Positions 26,840 to 35,450 are shown, counted from the stretch's first letter. The stretch: 64,000 nt of DNA from Massilia sp. H6 (GCF_024802625.1 NZ_CP103371.1:3596001-3660000); one strand, 5' to 3'. The notes: generated from the letters alone by a model not told the origin. Numbers and translations are program-made.

Positions 26840-28332
26840 CACGCCGGCTCTTCCAAGCGCCAGCCGCGGATCTGGTTCCAGTCCGGATGGTGCAGCCACA
26901 AACAGCCGGCGTAAACAAAGGGCAGGCAGTCGAGGGGCCGCGACAGGCGAACCACTTCGTCCAGGATGACATTGCGCCGGCCAATCCATTCGACCGTGGT
27001 ACGGGGCAGCACACGCGCTTCGAGCGCATCTTCGGCGCGCCCGGTGTATTTGTGAAACCGCAGCACCAGCCCGCTTGGCTGGCTACGGTTGTTATTAAAG
27101 CCGCGCAGCAGCGGCAGCACCAGCGTATCGTCCTGGTTCGGGTCTTCGACATGCTCGCCGGACCAGGGCTCGTCGAGGACCGGGTGGCCGCGCCGGAACA
27201 AGAAGTTGGCAAAACCCAGGCGTGCACCGTCGATCGGCGCACTTTCGGGCCGGTCGGCGCCCAGTTCAAGGAAGGAATAGCCCTGGCCGTCGTGGCCGAT
27301 CTGCCACAGGCGGCCATCGCGGCTCTGGGTCGGGCCGCCGAAATCGAGGCGCGGCTGCCAGCCCGGCGGCCACGGCGTGAACAGCGGCGGCGCGCCCGGA
27401 CGCCAGGCTAGCTGGCCCTGTTGGTGCAGCCAGAACAGCCGGCCGTCGTAGCCGATCGGGCGCGACCAGCCGGCCCGGGGCAGGTCGGGGCAGGCGTATT
27501 CTTCGATCTCGAGCAGGTCGCTGCGCGCGCTCCACAGGCGCACCGTGCCATTCATATCGGCAGCGGGCCCGATCAGGCAGGCGATGTGGCGGCGCATGGC
27601 GCCGGGCGCGGCCACCAGCGGCGCCTCGAGTACCGGTTCGGTGCGGTAGGTTTCGCTGACCGGGTTGATCCACAGGCGCTGCAGGCCGCTGCTGGTGGGC
27701 ACGATCGCCACCTCGCCGCGGCGCGGTTCGAGCACCGGCAGCCAGGCATAGGCAGAGGCGGTAAAGGCCAGGCTGGCGGCGCCATCGTCGGGCGTCATCA
27801 CATGCCACAACCCGGCCAGCGGATCCCAGTATTGCAGCACGCCGCGCGTGTGCGCCAGCGCCAGCAGGCGCTGCTCGGGAAAACCGTAATGGGACGCCGC
27901 GAACACGCACTGCGCGTTGGGCGGCGCCGGCAGGGCCAGGTCGGGGCGGCCGACGTGGGGCGCGGCCGGACGCTCCTCGAGGCTGTCGCCCAGCGCCAGC
28001 GAGGTCACCGGCAAACCATGCGGAACATGCCGCGGCAGCTGGGCATCCATGCCCGGCCCCCACCAACCGGGCTGGCGCGCAGGCGTCCCCGGCAGCCGCA
28101 GCAGGCTGCGGCCGCAGTGCGGGCAAAAGGCGAACCCTTCGGGAAAGATCGGTGCGCAGTCGCAGGCGACCGGCAGCGAGGCGCCGAGCAGATGGGCGAC
28201 GTCGGGCAGACGGCCCCGGGCGTGGTCACGCCAGTCGATGCGGCCCAGCCCTTCGGTGGCCAGCAATGCGAACTCTCCGCTGCGCTCGTCTTCCTGCCAG
28301 ACGCTGGCAGGGGTTTCCCATCGGTGGTTCAT
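26839..28332 (-). CDS. Zinc-ribbon protein with beta-rich (propeller-like) domain, first gene of the tubulin-like operon
   Basis: 497 residues. The start at 28332 follows CGAGGACA; the long open frame upstream of it is Ser/Arg-rich shadow. A zinc ribbon uses Cys57, Cys59, Cys70 and Cys73 (CDC and FCPHCG). The rest is rich in Trp, Gly and short beta-strand pieces with WD-like endings (GVLQYWDPLAGLW, NGTVRLWSARSD, DGRLFWLHQQGQ, DGRLWQIGHDGQ), which suggests a beta-propeller. There is no signal peptide or membrane helix. It shares a TGATG junction with the vWA gene. No known family is recognised. It could be a cytosolic scaffold for the complex. Confidence 0.75.
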   Translation of the reverse strand: MNHRWETPASVWQEDERSGEFALLATEGLGRIDWRDHARGRLPDVAHLLGASLPVACDCAPIFPEGFAFCPHCGRSLLRLPGTPARQPGWWGPGMDAQLPRHVPHGLPVTSLALGDSLEERPAAPHVGRPDLALPAPPNAQCVFAASHYGFPEQRLLALAHTRGVLQYWDPLAGLWHVMTPDDGAASLAFTASAYAWLPVLEPRRGEVAIVPTSSGLQRLWINPVSETYRTEPVLEAPLVAAPGAMRRHIACLIGPAADMNGTVRLWSARSDLLEIEEYACPDLPRAGWSRPIGYDGRLFWLHQQGQLAWRPGAPPLFTPWPPGWQPRLDFGGPTQSRDGRLWQIGHDGQGYSFLELGADRPESAPIDGARLGFANFLFRRGHPVLDEPWSGEHVEDPNQDDTLVLPLLRGFNNNRSQPSGLVLRFHKYTGRAEDALEARVLPRTTVEWIGRRNVILDEVVRLSRPLDCLPFVYAGCLWLHHPDWNQIRGWRLEEPA

Positions 28333-28603
28333 TGTCCTCGGCTTGCCTCGTGTTGTCGACGTCGTTGATCGTCCAGGCTCGGGTTGCAGGACGATCCAGG
28401 TAACTGTCCAGCCTCCGGGCCGGTACAGGATGTTGTTGTTGCTCAAATCATAGCAATGCCTACTGTCGCGCGTCGCCCTGTACACGGGGTAGCGCACCAT
28501 GACACTTTCGGGATCAATAAACAAGCCAATTGGCCGCCGGCGCGAGGAACTTTTGCCTGGCATACGTATAATGGCTGCCCCTCTCCTGCTCTTCCGGCCA
28601 GAC

Positions 28604-29704
28604 ATGCACGCCATCGACACCACCGAATTTCCGCACCCCGGCGCCCTGCCGCTAGAGGCCATCGATGCCGCCACCGGGCACCTGCGCGATGTGCTGGCAC
28701 ATGCCCTGGAACACGGTCCGGCGCAGGCCGCGCTGGTGGTGCACGACGCGCGCACCCCCTTGTCGCGCGCGCTGTTTGAAGCGTATCGCCGCAACCTGCC
28801 AGACGCGCTCTTCATCGACTTCGACACCGCAACCCCGGAGGCGGTGCTGGCGGCCTTTCGGGCGATGGCGCCGCATGACCTGGTGGTGCTGGTGCAGTCG
28901 ACCAATTTCCGCCTCGACGGCTTTCGCATCCGGGTCGAGCTGTTCAAGCTGGGGCTGAAGGTCATCGAGCACGTTCACCTGTCGCGCATGCCGGGCGCGC
29001 AATCGGAACACTATATCGAGGCACTGGCCTATGACCGGGCCTACTTCCGCGGCGTGGGGCACGCGCTCAAGGCGCGCATCGACGCGGCGCCGCATGCGCG
29101 CGTGCTCGGCGGCGGCGACACCCTGTACTTTACTTCGCCGCTGGAGCCGGCCAAGCTCAATATCGGCGACTACAGCGGCATGCACAATGTCGGCGGCCAG
29201 TTTCCGATTGGCGAAGTGTTTACCGAAGCGCGCGAGCTCGAAGCGGTGCACGGGCGGGTGCAGGTGCATGTCTTTGGCGATACCGCCTACCGCAGCAACC
29301 GGCCCGACGTCCCGGTCACGCTGGTCATCGAACGCGGACGCGTGGTGGCAACCGAGAACGCCACGCCGGCTTTCCAGCAGGTGCTCGACAATATCGCGGC
29401 TGACGAGGGCGAGGTGTGGGTGCGCGAACTGGGCTTCGGGATGAACCGCGCGTTCACGCGCGAGCGCCGGGTCGACGATATCGGCACCTATGAACGCATG
29501 TGCGGCATCCACCTGTCGCTCGGCGCCAAGCATGGCGTGTACCAGAAGCCTGGCTTCAAGCGCAAGGACGCGCGCTATCACATCGATGTATTCGCGGTGA
29601 CCGACGCGGTGTACCTGGGCAAAGAGCGTGTCTACGCCGATGGCGCATGGATCTGCGCCATCGACGCGCCCGCTCAGGTTACCGGGATCCAGCCGCCCTT
29701 GTAG
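28604..29704 (+). CDS. M29 aminopeptidase/NicX-like metalloenzyme
   Basis: 366 residues from the start at 28604; an in-frame ATG at 28571 overlaps a TATAAT (28567-28572) that is probably its -10 box. The C-terminal half carries FPIGEVFTEA, then ELGFGMNRA, GIHLSLGAKHG, and His326-Ile-Asp328 (HIDVF), the metal-binding pattern shared by aminopeptidase T (M29) and 2,5-dihydroxypyridine dioxygenase NicX. Reaction and substrate are therefore open. The gene is divergent from the tubulin-like operon (271-bp gap). Its 3' end overlaps the oppositely oriented anti-sigma gene by 31 bp. Confidence 0.65.
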   Translation: MHAIDTTEFPHPGALPLEAIDAATGHLRDVLAHALEHGPAQAALVVHDARTPLSRALFEAYRRNLPDALFIDFDTATPEAVLAAFRAMAPHDLVVLVQSTNFRLDGFRIRVELFKLGLKVIEHVHLSRMPGAQSEHYIEALAYDRAYFRGVGHALKARIDAAPHARVLGGGDTLYFTSPLEPAKLNIGDYSGMHNVGGQFPIGEVFTEARELEAVHGRVQVHVFGDTAYRSNRPDVPVTLVIERGRVVATENATPAFQQVLDNIAADEGEVWVRELGFGMNRAFTRERRVDDIGTYERMCGIHLSLGAKHGVYQKPGFKRKDARYHIDVFAVTDAVYLGKERVYADGAWICAIDAPAQVTGIQPPL

Positions 29705-30390
29705 AGCACCGGCCCGCTCGGGCCGTTCGGGTCGGGCGAGCCGCCTTTCGGTTCGAGGCTGACCGCCAGCAGCGCCACGTCGGCGCCGATCCCCTGCGCG
29801 GTGAGCGCCAGGGTAAGCGGCTGCCCGCTACCCTGCTCGCCAGGTTCGAGCAGGCCGAGCGAACGCGGCTTGCCTTGCTGCGGAATCGCCCACAACTGCA
29901 GCACCTGGCCGGGACCGATCGGCGCGCTTGCCACCAGGCGCACCGTAAGCAGCTTGCGTTCGCGGTCGGCGGTGACGAGCAAGGCGGCCTGCGCCTTGTC
30001 GTCGAGCAGGGTGGCGATATCGCTCACGGCCGGTTCCGGCGCGCGCTGCATGACAGTCACCAGCAGCAGCGCCGCCGACATGCTCGTGGCCAGCCCCAGT
30101 CCACGCCAGAAGCCGAGCGATCCATGACGCCAGAACTGCCAGGCCGGCGCCGCTGGCTGCAGCCCGAGCCGGGCCTGGATCGCGCGCCAGACCTGCTGGC
30201 GCGGCGCGGCCGCCGGAACGAATTCTGCCATGGCACCGATCCGGTCGCGCCATTCGGCGACCGTGCGCCGCAGCGCCGCATCGCCATGCATCAGGCCTTC
30301 GAAGCGGCGCCGCGCCCGACCCCGCAGGGTGCCGAGTACATACTCGGCAGCCAGCTGCTCGCGCAAGGGTTCATTGTCGCGCAGGTTCAT
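29674..30390 (-). CDS. Anti-sigma factor, RskA/ChrR-like, membrane anchored
   Basis: 238 residues. The N-terminal helical anti-sigma domain (AAEYVLGTLRGRARRRFEGL, about 14-33, then WRDRIGAMAEFV) lacks the zinc-binding HxxxCxxC, as in RskA-type proteins. One membrane helix (about 96-113, LGLATSMSAALLLVTV) leads to a periplasmic RskA-type domain ending in GPSGPVLYKGGWIPV. The start overlaps the sigma factor stop (ATGA), the normal arrangement for a sigma/anti-sigma pair. It probably holds the ECF factor inactive at the inner membrane. The 3' end overlaps the M29-like gene by 31 bp. Confidence 0.87.
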   Translation of the reverse strand: MNLRDNEPLREQLAAEYVLGTLRGRARRRFEGLMHGDAALRRTVAEWRDRIGAMAEFVPAAAPRQQVWRAIQARLGLQPAAPAWQFWRHGSLGFWRGLGLATSMSAALLLVTVMQRAPEPAVSDIATLLDDKAQAALLVTADRERKLLTVRLVASAPIGPGQVLQLWAIPQQGKPRSLGLLEPGEQGSGQPLTLALTAQGIGADVALLAVSLEPKGGSPDPNGPSGPVLYKGGWIPVT

Positions 30391-30977
30391 CCCGTCTTCC
30401 TTCCATTCAGGCAGGCGTGCAGCCGGGTCAGGCTGCGCCGGATCCAGGTCTTGACGGTCCCCAGCGGCAGCGCCAGCTCGCGCGCCACCTCGCTATGCGA
30501 CAGATCCTGGAAAAAAGCCAGTCCGACCGCGTTGCGGTGGGTTTCCTCGAGCGCCGCCATGCAAGCGGCCAGGGCTTTTGCCTCGCTGCTCACCTGCAAG
30601 AGGTCGGCCGGGTTCGCTGCCGGATCGCGCAGGGTTGCCAGCACCGCGTCGTCCAGCTCAGCGCTGCCGAGCTCGAGCTCGTGGCGGTGGCGCCGCAGCA
30701 CATCGAACGACTTGTTGCGCACGATCGTCGACATCCATGCCATGGGCGCCGACATGCCCTCTTGGTAGTCGCGCGCATGGTGCCAGATCGAGACGAAACT
30801 TTCCTGCAGCGCTTCCTCGGCCAGCTCGCGCCGGCGCAGGATATGCAGGGCCAGGCCGTACAGCCGGGCCGAACTTGCTTGATATAAGTTTTCAAAAGCA
30901 CAAGCGTCGTTCATCGCGGCGCCACGAATCCAGCCGTTGAGTTCTAATGAATTTGGCAAATTTGCCGATTGGGCCAT
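30387..30977 (-). CDS. ECF RNA polymerase sigma factor (SigK/RpoE-like)
   Basis: 196 residues with region 2 (FENLYQASSARLYGLALHIL, then AEEALQESFVSIWHHA) and region 4 (DLSHSEVARELALPLGTVKTWIRRS, from about residue 158). I prefer the start at 30977 because the segment NGWIRGAAMNDACAFENLY aligns with the first helix of region 2 in this family. The ATG at 30914 is the alternative; neither has a clear ribbon-binding purine tract upstream, i.e. no strong ribosome-binding site. It is co-translated with its anti-sigma factor and divergent from the DUF4331 operon, whose promoter has an ECF-type sequence. Inducing signal unknown. Confidence 0.88.
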   Translation of the reverse strand: MAQSANLPNSLELNGWIRGAAMNDACAFENLYQASSARLYGLALHILRRRELAEEALQESFVSIWHHARDYQEGMSAPMAWMSTIVRNKSFDVLRRHRHELELGSAELDDAVLATLRDPAANPADLLQVSSEAKALAACMAALEETHRNAVGLAFFQDLSHSEVARELALPLGTVKTWIRRSLTRLHACLNGRKTG

Positions 30978-31022
30978 AATTGCTTTCGATGCACGGTGGA
31001 AAGTTACCGAAATTGCCGGGAT

Positions 31023-31048
31023 GGAACAGTGAATTTATCACATTCGTC
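31023..31048 (+). promoter_or_regulatory. Candidate ECF-type promoter of the DUF4331 operon
   Basis: GGAAC at 31023-31027 and CGTC at 31045-31048 are separated by exactly 17 bp, the usual layout of ECF sigma promoters (GGAAC...CGTC). It points toward the DUF4331 gene, giving a leader of about 135 nt that includes a small GNRA hairpin at 31155-31168. Confidence 0.5.
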
Positions 31049-31190
31049 TTATCTCGATAAATTTCAAATAATTTGAATCCGAACATGCACGCGCTGCGTA
31101 TACGTTGTACCAGGCAGTGAAAAATGGTGAAGAACGCATCAAAAAACAATGACCTCCCCGCGAGGGGATTACAAATCAGAGGAGATTCAC

Positions 31191-32687
31191 ATGCAATTCG
31201 GTAAGAAAAAACAACTATGGGCCGCAGCCCTCGCGTCGGGCGCAGCCCTGGCAGCGTTTTCCCTGCCTGCGGCGGCGTCGAGCCACCGCGAAGCACCGTT
31301 CCTGACCAACGCGCCCAAGGTCGACGGCACCGACTTCTACATGTTCCGCAGCTACGCACCAGGCCGCGAAGGCTTCGTGACGATGATCGCGAACTACATT
31401 CCGTTCCAGGATCCACAGGGTGGACCGAACTTCTACCAGTTCGACAACAACGCCCTGTACGAGATCCACCTGGATAACAACGGCGACGCGAAAGAAGACA
31501 TTTCTTTCCAGTTCCGCTTCAAGAGCACCTCCAAGCGCACCGCCCTGAACATCGGCGGCAAGCAGGTGCTCATCCCCCTGATCAACTCGAACACCATCAG
31601 CGGCGTCAACCCGGCTTCGCTCAACGTGCGCGAAACCTATACCATCGACATGGTCAAGGGCGATCGCCGTACCGGCACCCGTACCCGCCTGGCTGGTAGT
31701 GGCGGCGCAACAGAATTCGACAAGCCGGTGGACAATATCGGCGAGAAGACCTTCGGCGGCGCGAATGGCTACGAGACCTATGCCAACCAGCATATCTATG
31801 ACGTCGCCATTCCGGGCTGCGGCACCGGCCGCGTGTTCGTCGGCCAGCGCAAGGAATCGTTCTATATCGCAGTCGGCAAGATCTTCGACCTGATCAACCT
31901 GAACCCGCTCGGCGCCGAAGTAAACGGCAACAAGAACGATCTCGAGAACAAGAACGTGAGCTCGATCGCGATCGAAGTGCCGATCAGCTGCGTGGTCGCC
32001 GCGGGCGAGCCGGTGATTGGCGGCTATGCCACCGCCAGCATGCGCCAGGGCCGCCTGATCAACCCGACGCCGGCCAGTGGCATCAACAATGCCGTGAAAG
32101 AAGGCGGCGCCTGGACCCAGGTCTCGCGTCTCGGCATGCCTCTGGTGAACGAAGTCATCATCGGCCTGGACGACAAGGACCGTTTCAACGCTTCCAAGCC
32201 GAAGGATGACGGACAGTTCATCAACTACGTCACCAATCCTTCGCTGCCGGCCATCATCGAGACGCTGTTCCCATCGGCCAAGGCACCGACCAACTTCCCG
32301 CGTAACGACCTGGTCACCGCCTTCCTCAAGGGCCTGCCGGGTGTTAACCAGCCGAAGAACGTCGTGGCTTCGGAAATGCTGCGCCTGAACACCGCTATCG
32401 CACCGACCGCGCTGGCCGCGCAGAACGCCATGGGCGTGGCAGGCGGCGACAACGCCGGCTTCCCGAACGGACGCCGTCCGGCCGATGACGTGACCGACAT
32501 CGCGCTGCGCGTCTCGATGGGCGCCCTGTGCGCACTGACTGGCGCCAACGACGCTCTGGGCGTGGGCTGCAAGCCGGCCGATGCACCAGCCGGTGGCCTG
32601 GCGCTGACCGACGGCGTGCGCAAGACCGCGGTGAGCTACAAGCCGGCCTTCCCGTACCTGAATACGCCGCTGCCGGGCAACCAGTAA
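31191..32687 (+). CDS. DUF4331 secreted protein
   Basis: 498 residues. The start at 31191 follows AGAGGAGATTCAC; a signal peptide ends near PAAAS. The mature N terminus SSHREAPFLTNAPKVDGTDF is the family hallmark (SHREAP, then P..D.TDFY). The protein is exported, probably to the periplasm or outside. Function is unknown. It leads a DUF4331 - lipoprotein - TPR - HupE/UreJ set and faces the ECF sigma operon. It may be its main target, given the GGAAC-N17-CGTC promoter. Confidence 0.88.
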   Translation: MQFGKKKQLWAAALASGAALAAFSLPAAASSHREAPFLTNAPKVDGTDFYMFRSYAPGREGFVTMIANYIPFQDPQGGPNFYQFDNNALYEIHLDNNGDAKEDISFQFRFKSTSKRTALNIGGKQVLIPLINSNTISGVNPASLNVRETYTIDMVKGDRRTGTRTRLAGSGGATEFDKPVDNIGEKTFGGANGYETYANQHIYDVAIPGCGTGRVFVGQRKESFYIAVGKIFDLINLNPLGAEVNGNKNDLENKNVSSIAIEVPISCVVAAGEPVIGGYATASMRQGRLINPTPASGINNAVKEGGAWTQVSRLGMPLVNEVIIGLDDKDRFNASKPKDDGQFINYVTNPSLPAIIETLFPSAKAPTNFPRNDLVTAFLKGLPGVNQPKNVVASEMLRLNTAIAPTALAAQNAMGVAGGDNAGFPNGRRPADDVTDIALRVSMGALCALTGANDALGVGCKPADAPAGGLALTDGVRKTAVSYKPAFPYLNTPLPGNQ

Positions 32688-32703
32688 GCGCAAGGAGAAT
32701 GCC

Positions 32704-32988
32704 ATGACTTCAACTACTCCCCGCAAGCACGCGCGCAACGCCGCGCTGCTGCTGTCGGCCGCCCTGTTGCTGGTGGCCTGCGGCGGCAGCAGCGACAGCG
32801 ACAATTCGACGACGCCGCCGCCAACCGGAGGCACCGTCGTGCCGCCGGTGGCGTCCACCGACACGTTCTTCGAGATCGTGCTGGCGCGCGTCAAGGCGCT
32901 GCTCGATAACGACGAACCGATCCAGATCGAAAACTTCACCGTGACCGCGCCTGAAACCACGGAACCGGAGCCGGTGCCGTCGAACTGA
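32704..32988 (+). CDS. Small lipoprotein in the DUF4331 operon
   Basis: 94 residues. The lipobox LLVACGG sets Cys26 as the acylated residue. A Ser/Asp and Thr/Pro-rich linker follows, then a short helix (TFFEIVLARVKALLDNDE) and an acidic, Pro-rich tail. The start follows AAGGAGAATGCC. It lies 16 bp after DUF4331. I recognise no family. An intrinsic terminator directly follows, so this gene may mark the end of the most abundant transcript. Confidence 0.75.
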   Translation: MTSTTPRKHARNAALLLSAALLLVACGGSSDSDNSTTPPPTGGTVVPPVASTDTFFEIVLARVKALLDNDEPIQIENFTVTAPETTEPEPVPSN

Positions 32989-32999
32989 TGCACCATAAT

Positions 33000-33038
33000 G
33001 GCGGGAATGGGGACGCAAGTCCCCTTCCCGCCTTTTTT
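33000..33038 (+). terminator. Intrinsic terminator inside the DUF4331 operon
   Basis: A 14-bp GC-rich stem (33000-33014 with 33019-33032, one bulged T) has a GCAA tetraloop and is followed by six T. It ends 14 bp before the TPR gene start, so downstream genes should be made by read-through or from another promoter. Confidence 0.88.
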
Positions 33039-33052
33039 CTTATGGAGAACCG

Positions 33053-34234
33053 ATGATCGCGTTCGTCTACCCGCTGGTACTGCTGGCGGCCCTGTACACC
33101 GGCGCGGCGCATGCCGCGCCTTACATTCCGGCAAGCGGCAGCCAGGTGCTGGAACGCCTGCCGGGACGGCTCGATCCGGCCCAGCGCGAACTGGCACGCC
33201 TGCGCGCCGAACTGACTGCCAGTCCGAATGACCTGCCCCGCGCGACCGAACTGGCGCGGCGCTATATCGAACAAGCGCGCCGCGATGGCGATCCGCGCTA
33301 CCTGGGCTATGCCCAGGCGGCCCTGGCGCCCTGGTGGAGCGCCGAGCGCGCCACCGCGCCGGCCGACGTGCTGGTGCTGCGCGCCACACTCGAACAAAGT
33401 ACCCATTCCTTCGATGCCGCGCTGGCCGACCTGAACGAGGTTGTACGGCGCGACAGCGGCAACGCCCAGGCCTGGCTGACGCGCGCCACCATCGAACTGG
33501 TCACCGGCGACTATGCCGCGGCGCGCACCAGCTGCGCGCGGCTGTTCGGCCGCGCCGGCGATCTGGTGATCCACACCTGCCTGGCCTCGGTGGGCAGCGT
33601 AAGCGGCACCGCGCCCGCCAGCTACGAGCGGCTGCGCCAGGTACTGGCTTCGCGCGCCGACAGCCCGGCGCCCCTGCGTGCCTGGAGCGCGACGCTGCTG
33701 GGCGAAATGGCCGAACGGCTCGGCAAGCACGCTGTCGCGGAAACCCATTTCCGCGAGGCGCTGGCGGCCGATCCACAAGACAGCTACCTGCTGGCGGCGT
33801 ACGCCGACTTTTTGCTCGAACGCGGCCGTGCCAAGGAAGTGCTGCCGCTGCTGGCCGAGCGCACGCTGGCCGACGCCCTGCTGCTGCGCTATGCGATTGC
33901 GCTCAAGACCACCGGCTCGCCCACGGCCGCCCCCCACATCGCGGCACTGCGCGCGCGTTTCGAGGCCGCACGGCGGCGCGGCGACGTCGTGCACCGGCGC
34001 GAAGAAGCGCGCTTCGCCCTGGCGCTGGACGGCAATCCCGCCGCCGCCGTGCGCCTGGCGAAGCTCAACTGGGCAGTACAGAAAGAACCGGCCGACCTGC
34101 GCATCCTGGCGCAAGCCGCGGCCGCCAGCGGCGATGCCGAGGCAACGCGCCTGGTGCGCGACTGGATGCGCCGCCACGCGCTCGAAGACCGCTCGCTTGA
34201 CGCCACCTTGCGCAAGCTGGGAGCGCCAGCATGA
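33053..34234 (+). CDS. TPR-repeat exported protein
   Basis: 393 residues. A signal peptide ends near AAHAAP. Helical repeats follow throughout, with TPR-like pairs (FDAALADLNEVVRRDSGNAQ, then AWLTRATIELVTGDYAAART; HAVAETHFREALAADPQDSY). The start follows TATGGAGAACC. It lies just after an intrinsic terminator, and its stop overlaps the HupE/UreJ start (ATGA). TPR proteins bind partners rather than catalyse. In this setting it is probably a periplasmic adaptor for the DUF4331/HupE module. No further function is known. Confidence 0.8.
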   Translation: MIAFVYPLVLLAALYTGAAHAAPYIPASGSQVLERLPGRLDPAQRELARLRAELTASPNDLPRATELARRYIEQARRDGDPRYLGYAQAALAPWWSAERATAPADVLVLRATLEQSTHSFDAALADLNEVVRRDSGNAQAWLTRATIELVTGDYAAARTSCARLFGRAGDLVIHTCLASVGSVSGTAPASYERLRQVLASRADSPAPLRAWSATLLGEMAERLGKHAVAETHFREALAADPQDSYLLAAYADFLLERGRAKEVLPLLAERTLADALLLRYAIALKTTGSPTAAPHIAALRARFEAARRRGDVVHRREEARFALALDGNPAAAVRLAKLNWAVQKEPADLRILAQAAAASGDAEATRLVRDWMRRHALEDRSLDATLRKLGAPA

Positions 34235-35385
34235 GGCGCGCAGCAATGCAAGGCGCGCTGCACCCCTGGCTGGCCCTGTTCGCGGCACTGCTGCTGCTGT
34301 GCAGCCAGAGCGCCCATGCCCACAAGGCCAGCGACAGCTACCTCAACCTCGAAGTGCGCGAACGCCAGATCGAAGGACGCTGGGACATCGCGCTGCGCGA
34401 CCTTGAACTGGCGGTCGGCCTGGACGGCGATGGCGACGGCGTGCTGACCTGGGACGAAGTACGCAGCCGCCACGCCGCGATTGCCGCTTACGCACTGTCG
34501 CGCCTGAAGCTCTCTGCCGACGGCGACAGTTGTCCGCTGCAGGTCACCAGCCAGCTGGTCGACAACCATACCGACGGCGCCTATACGGTGCTGATGCTGC
34601 GCGGCGAGTGCGGCGCTCCGGTAACCACGCTGGCGCTCGACTACAGCCTGCTGGCCGACATCGACCCGCAGCACAAGGGACTGCTGGCGCTGCGCCATGG
34701 CAGCTCGACCTCCACCGCGATTTTCAGCCCGGAACAGCCGCGCCAGCAACTGCAGCTGGCCGAGCCTTCTCCTGGCCGCCAGTTCCTCGACTACCTCAAG
34801 CACGGCGTCTGGCATATCTGGATCGGCTTCGACCATATCCTGTTCTTGCTGTCGCTGCTGCTGCCGGCGGTGCTGGTCTGGCGTGATCGCCGCTGGCACG
34901 GGCGCGACAGCCTGCGCGCCGGCGCCTTCGACGTGGTGCGCATCGTCACCGCGTTCACGCTGGCCCATTCGATCACCCTGAGCCTGGCTTCGCTCGGCAT
35001 CGTCACGCTGCCTTCGCGCCTGGTTGAATCGGCGATTGCCGCCTCGGTGATCGTGGCCGCTCTCAACAATATCTGGCCGATCGTGCACCGCGGCCGCGCC
35101 TGGTTCGCGTTTGGCTTTGGCCTGTTGCACGGTTTCGGCTTCGCCAGCGTGCTGGCCGGCCTGGGCCTGCCGCAGGACGCCTTGCTGCTGCCGCTGCTGG
35201 GCTTTAACGTCGGCGTCGAGCTCGGCCAGCTCGCCATCGTCGCGGTCTTCCTGCCAGTGGCCTACCTGCTGCGCAACGGCGTGTTCTACCGGCGCGCGGT
35301 CATGGTCGGCGGCTCGGCCGTCATCGCGCTGCTGGCCGGCGTGTGGCTGACCGAACGGGTGTTCGACCTGAGCTTGCTGGCATGA
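34231..35385 (+). CDS. HupE/UreJ-family membrane protein with EF-hand-like loop
   Basis: 384 residues. A signal peptide (cleavage near AHAHK) leads to a periplasmic domain of about 160 residues. It contains DGDGDGVLTWDE, a full 12-residue EF-hand loop (Asp at 1, 3, 5 and Glu at 12), so it may bind calcium. Membrane helices follow from residue about 195, with the family signature GVWHIWIGFDHILFLLSLLL and FGLLHGFGFAS. HupE/UreJ relatives transport nickel or cobalt, but this long-periplasmic-domain group is uncharacterised. Translationally coupled to the TPR gene. Last gene of the operon. Confidence 0.87.
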   Translation: MRRAAMQGALHPWLALFAALLLLCSQSAHAHKASDSYLNLEVRERQIEGRWDIALRDLELAVGLDGDGDGVLTWDEVRSRHAAIAAYALSRLKLSADGDSCPLQVTSQLVDNHTDGAYTVLMLRGECGAPVTTLALDYSLLADIDPQHKGLLALRHGSSTSTAIFSPEQPRQQLQLAEPSPGRQFLDYLKHGVWHIWIGFDHILFLLSLLLPAVLVWRDRRWHGRDSLRAGAFDVVRIVTAFTLAHSITLSLASLGIVTLPSRLVESAIAASVIVAALNNIWPIVHRGRAWFAFGFGLLHGFGFASVLAGLGLPQDALLLPLLGFNVGVELGQLAIVAVFLPVAYLLRNGVFYRRAVMVGGSAVIALLAGVWLTERVFDLSLLA

Positions 35386-35450
35386 GCTGACCCAACTTGA
35401 CCTGGCGGCCTGTTACCGGGCCCTTGCGCTGCCTGTCCGTTGTCCGGATA

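Noticed and set aside
28333..28965. N-terminal extension of the zinc-ribbon protein upstream of 28332
   Set aside because: It is Ser/Arg-rich, overlaps the divergent M29-like gene, and the ribosome-binding site fits the ATG at 28332.
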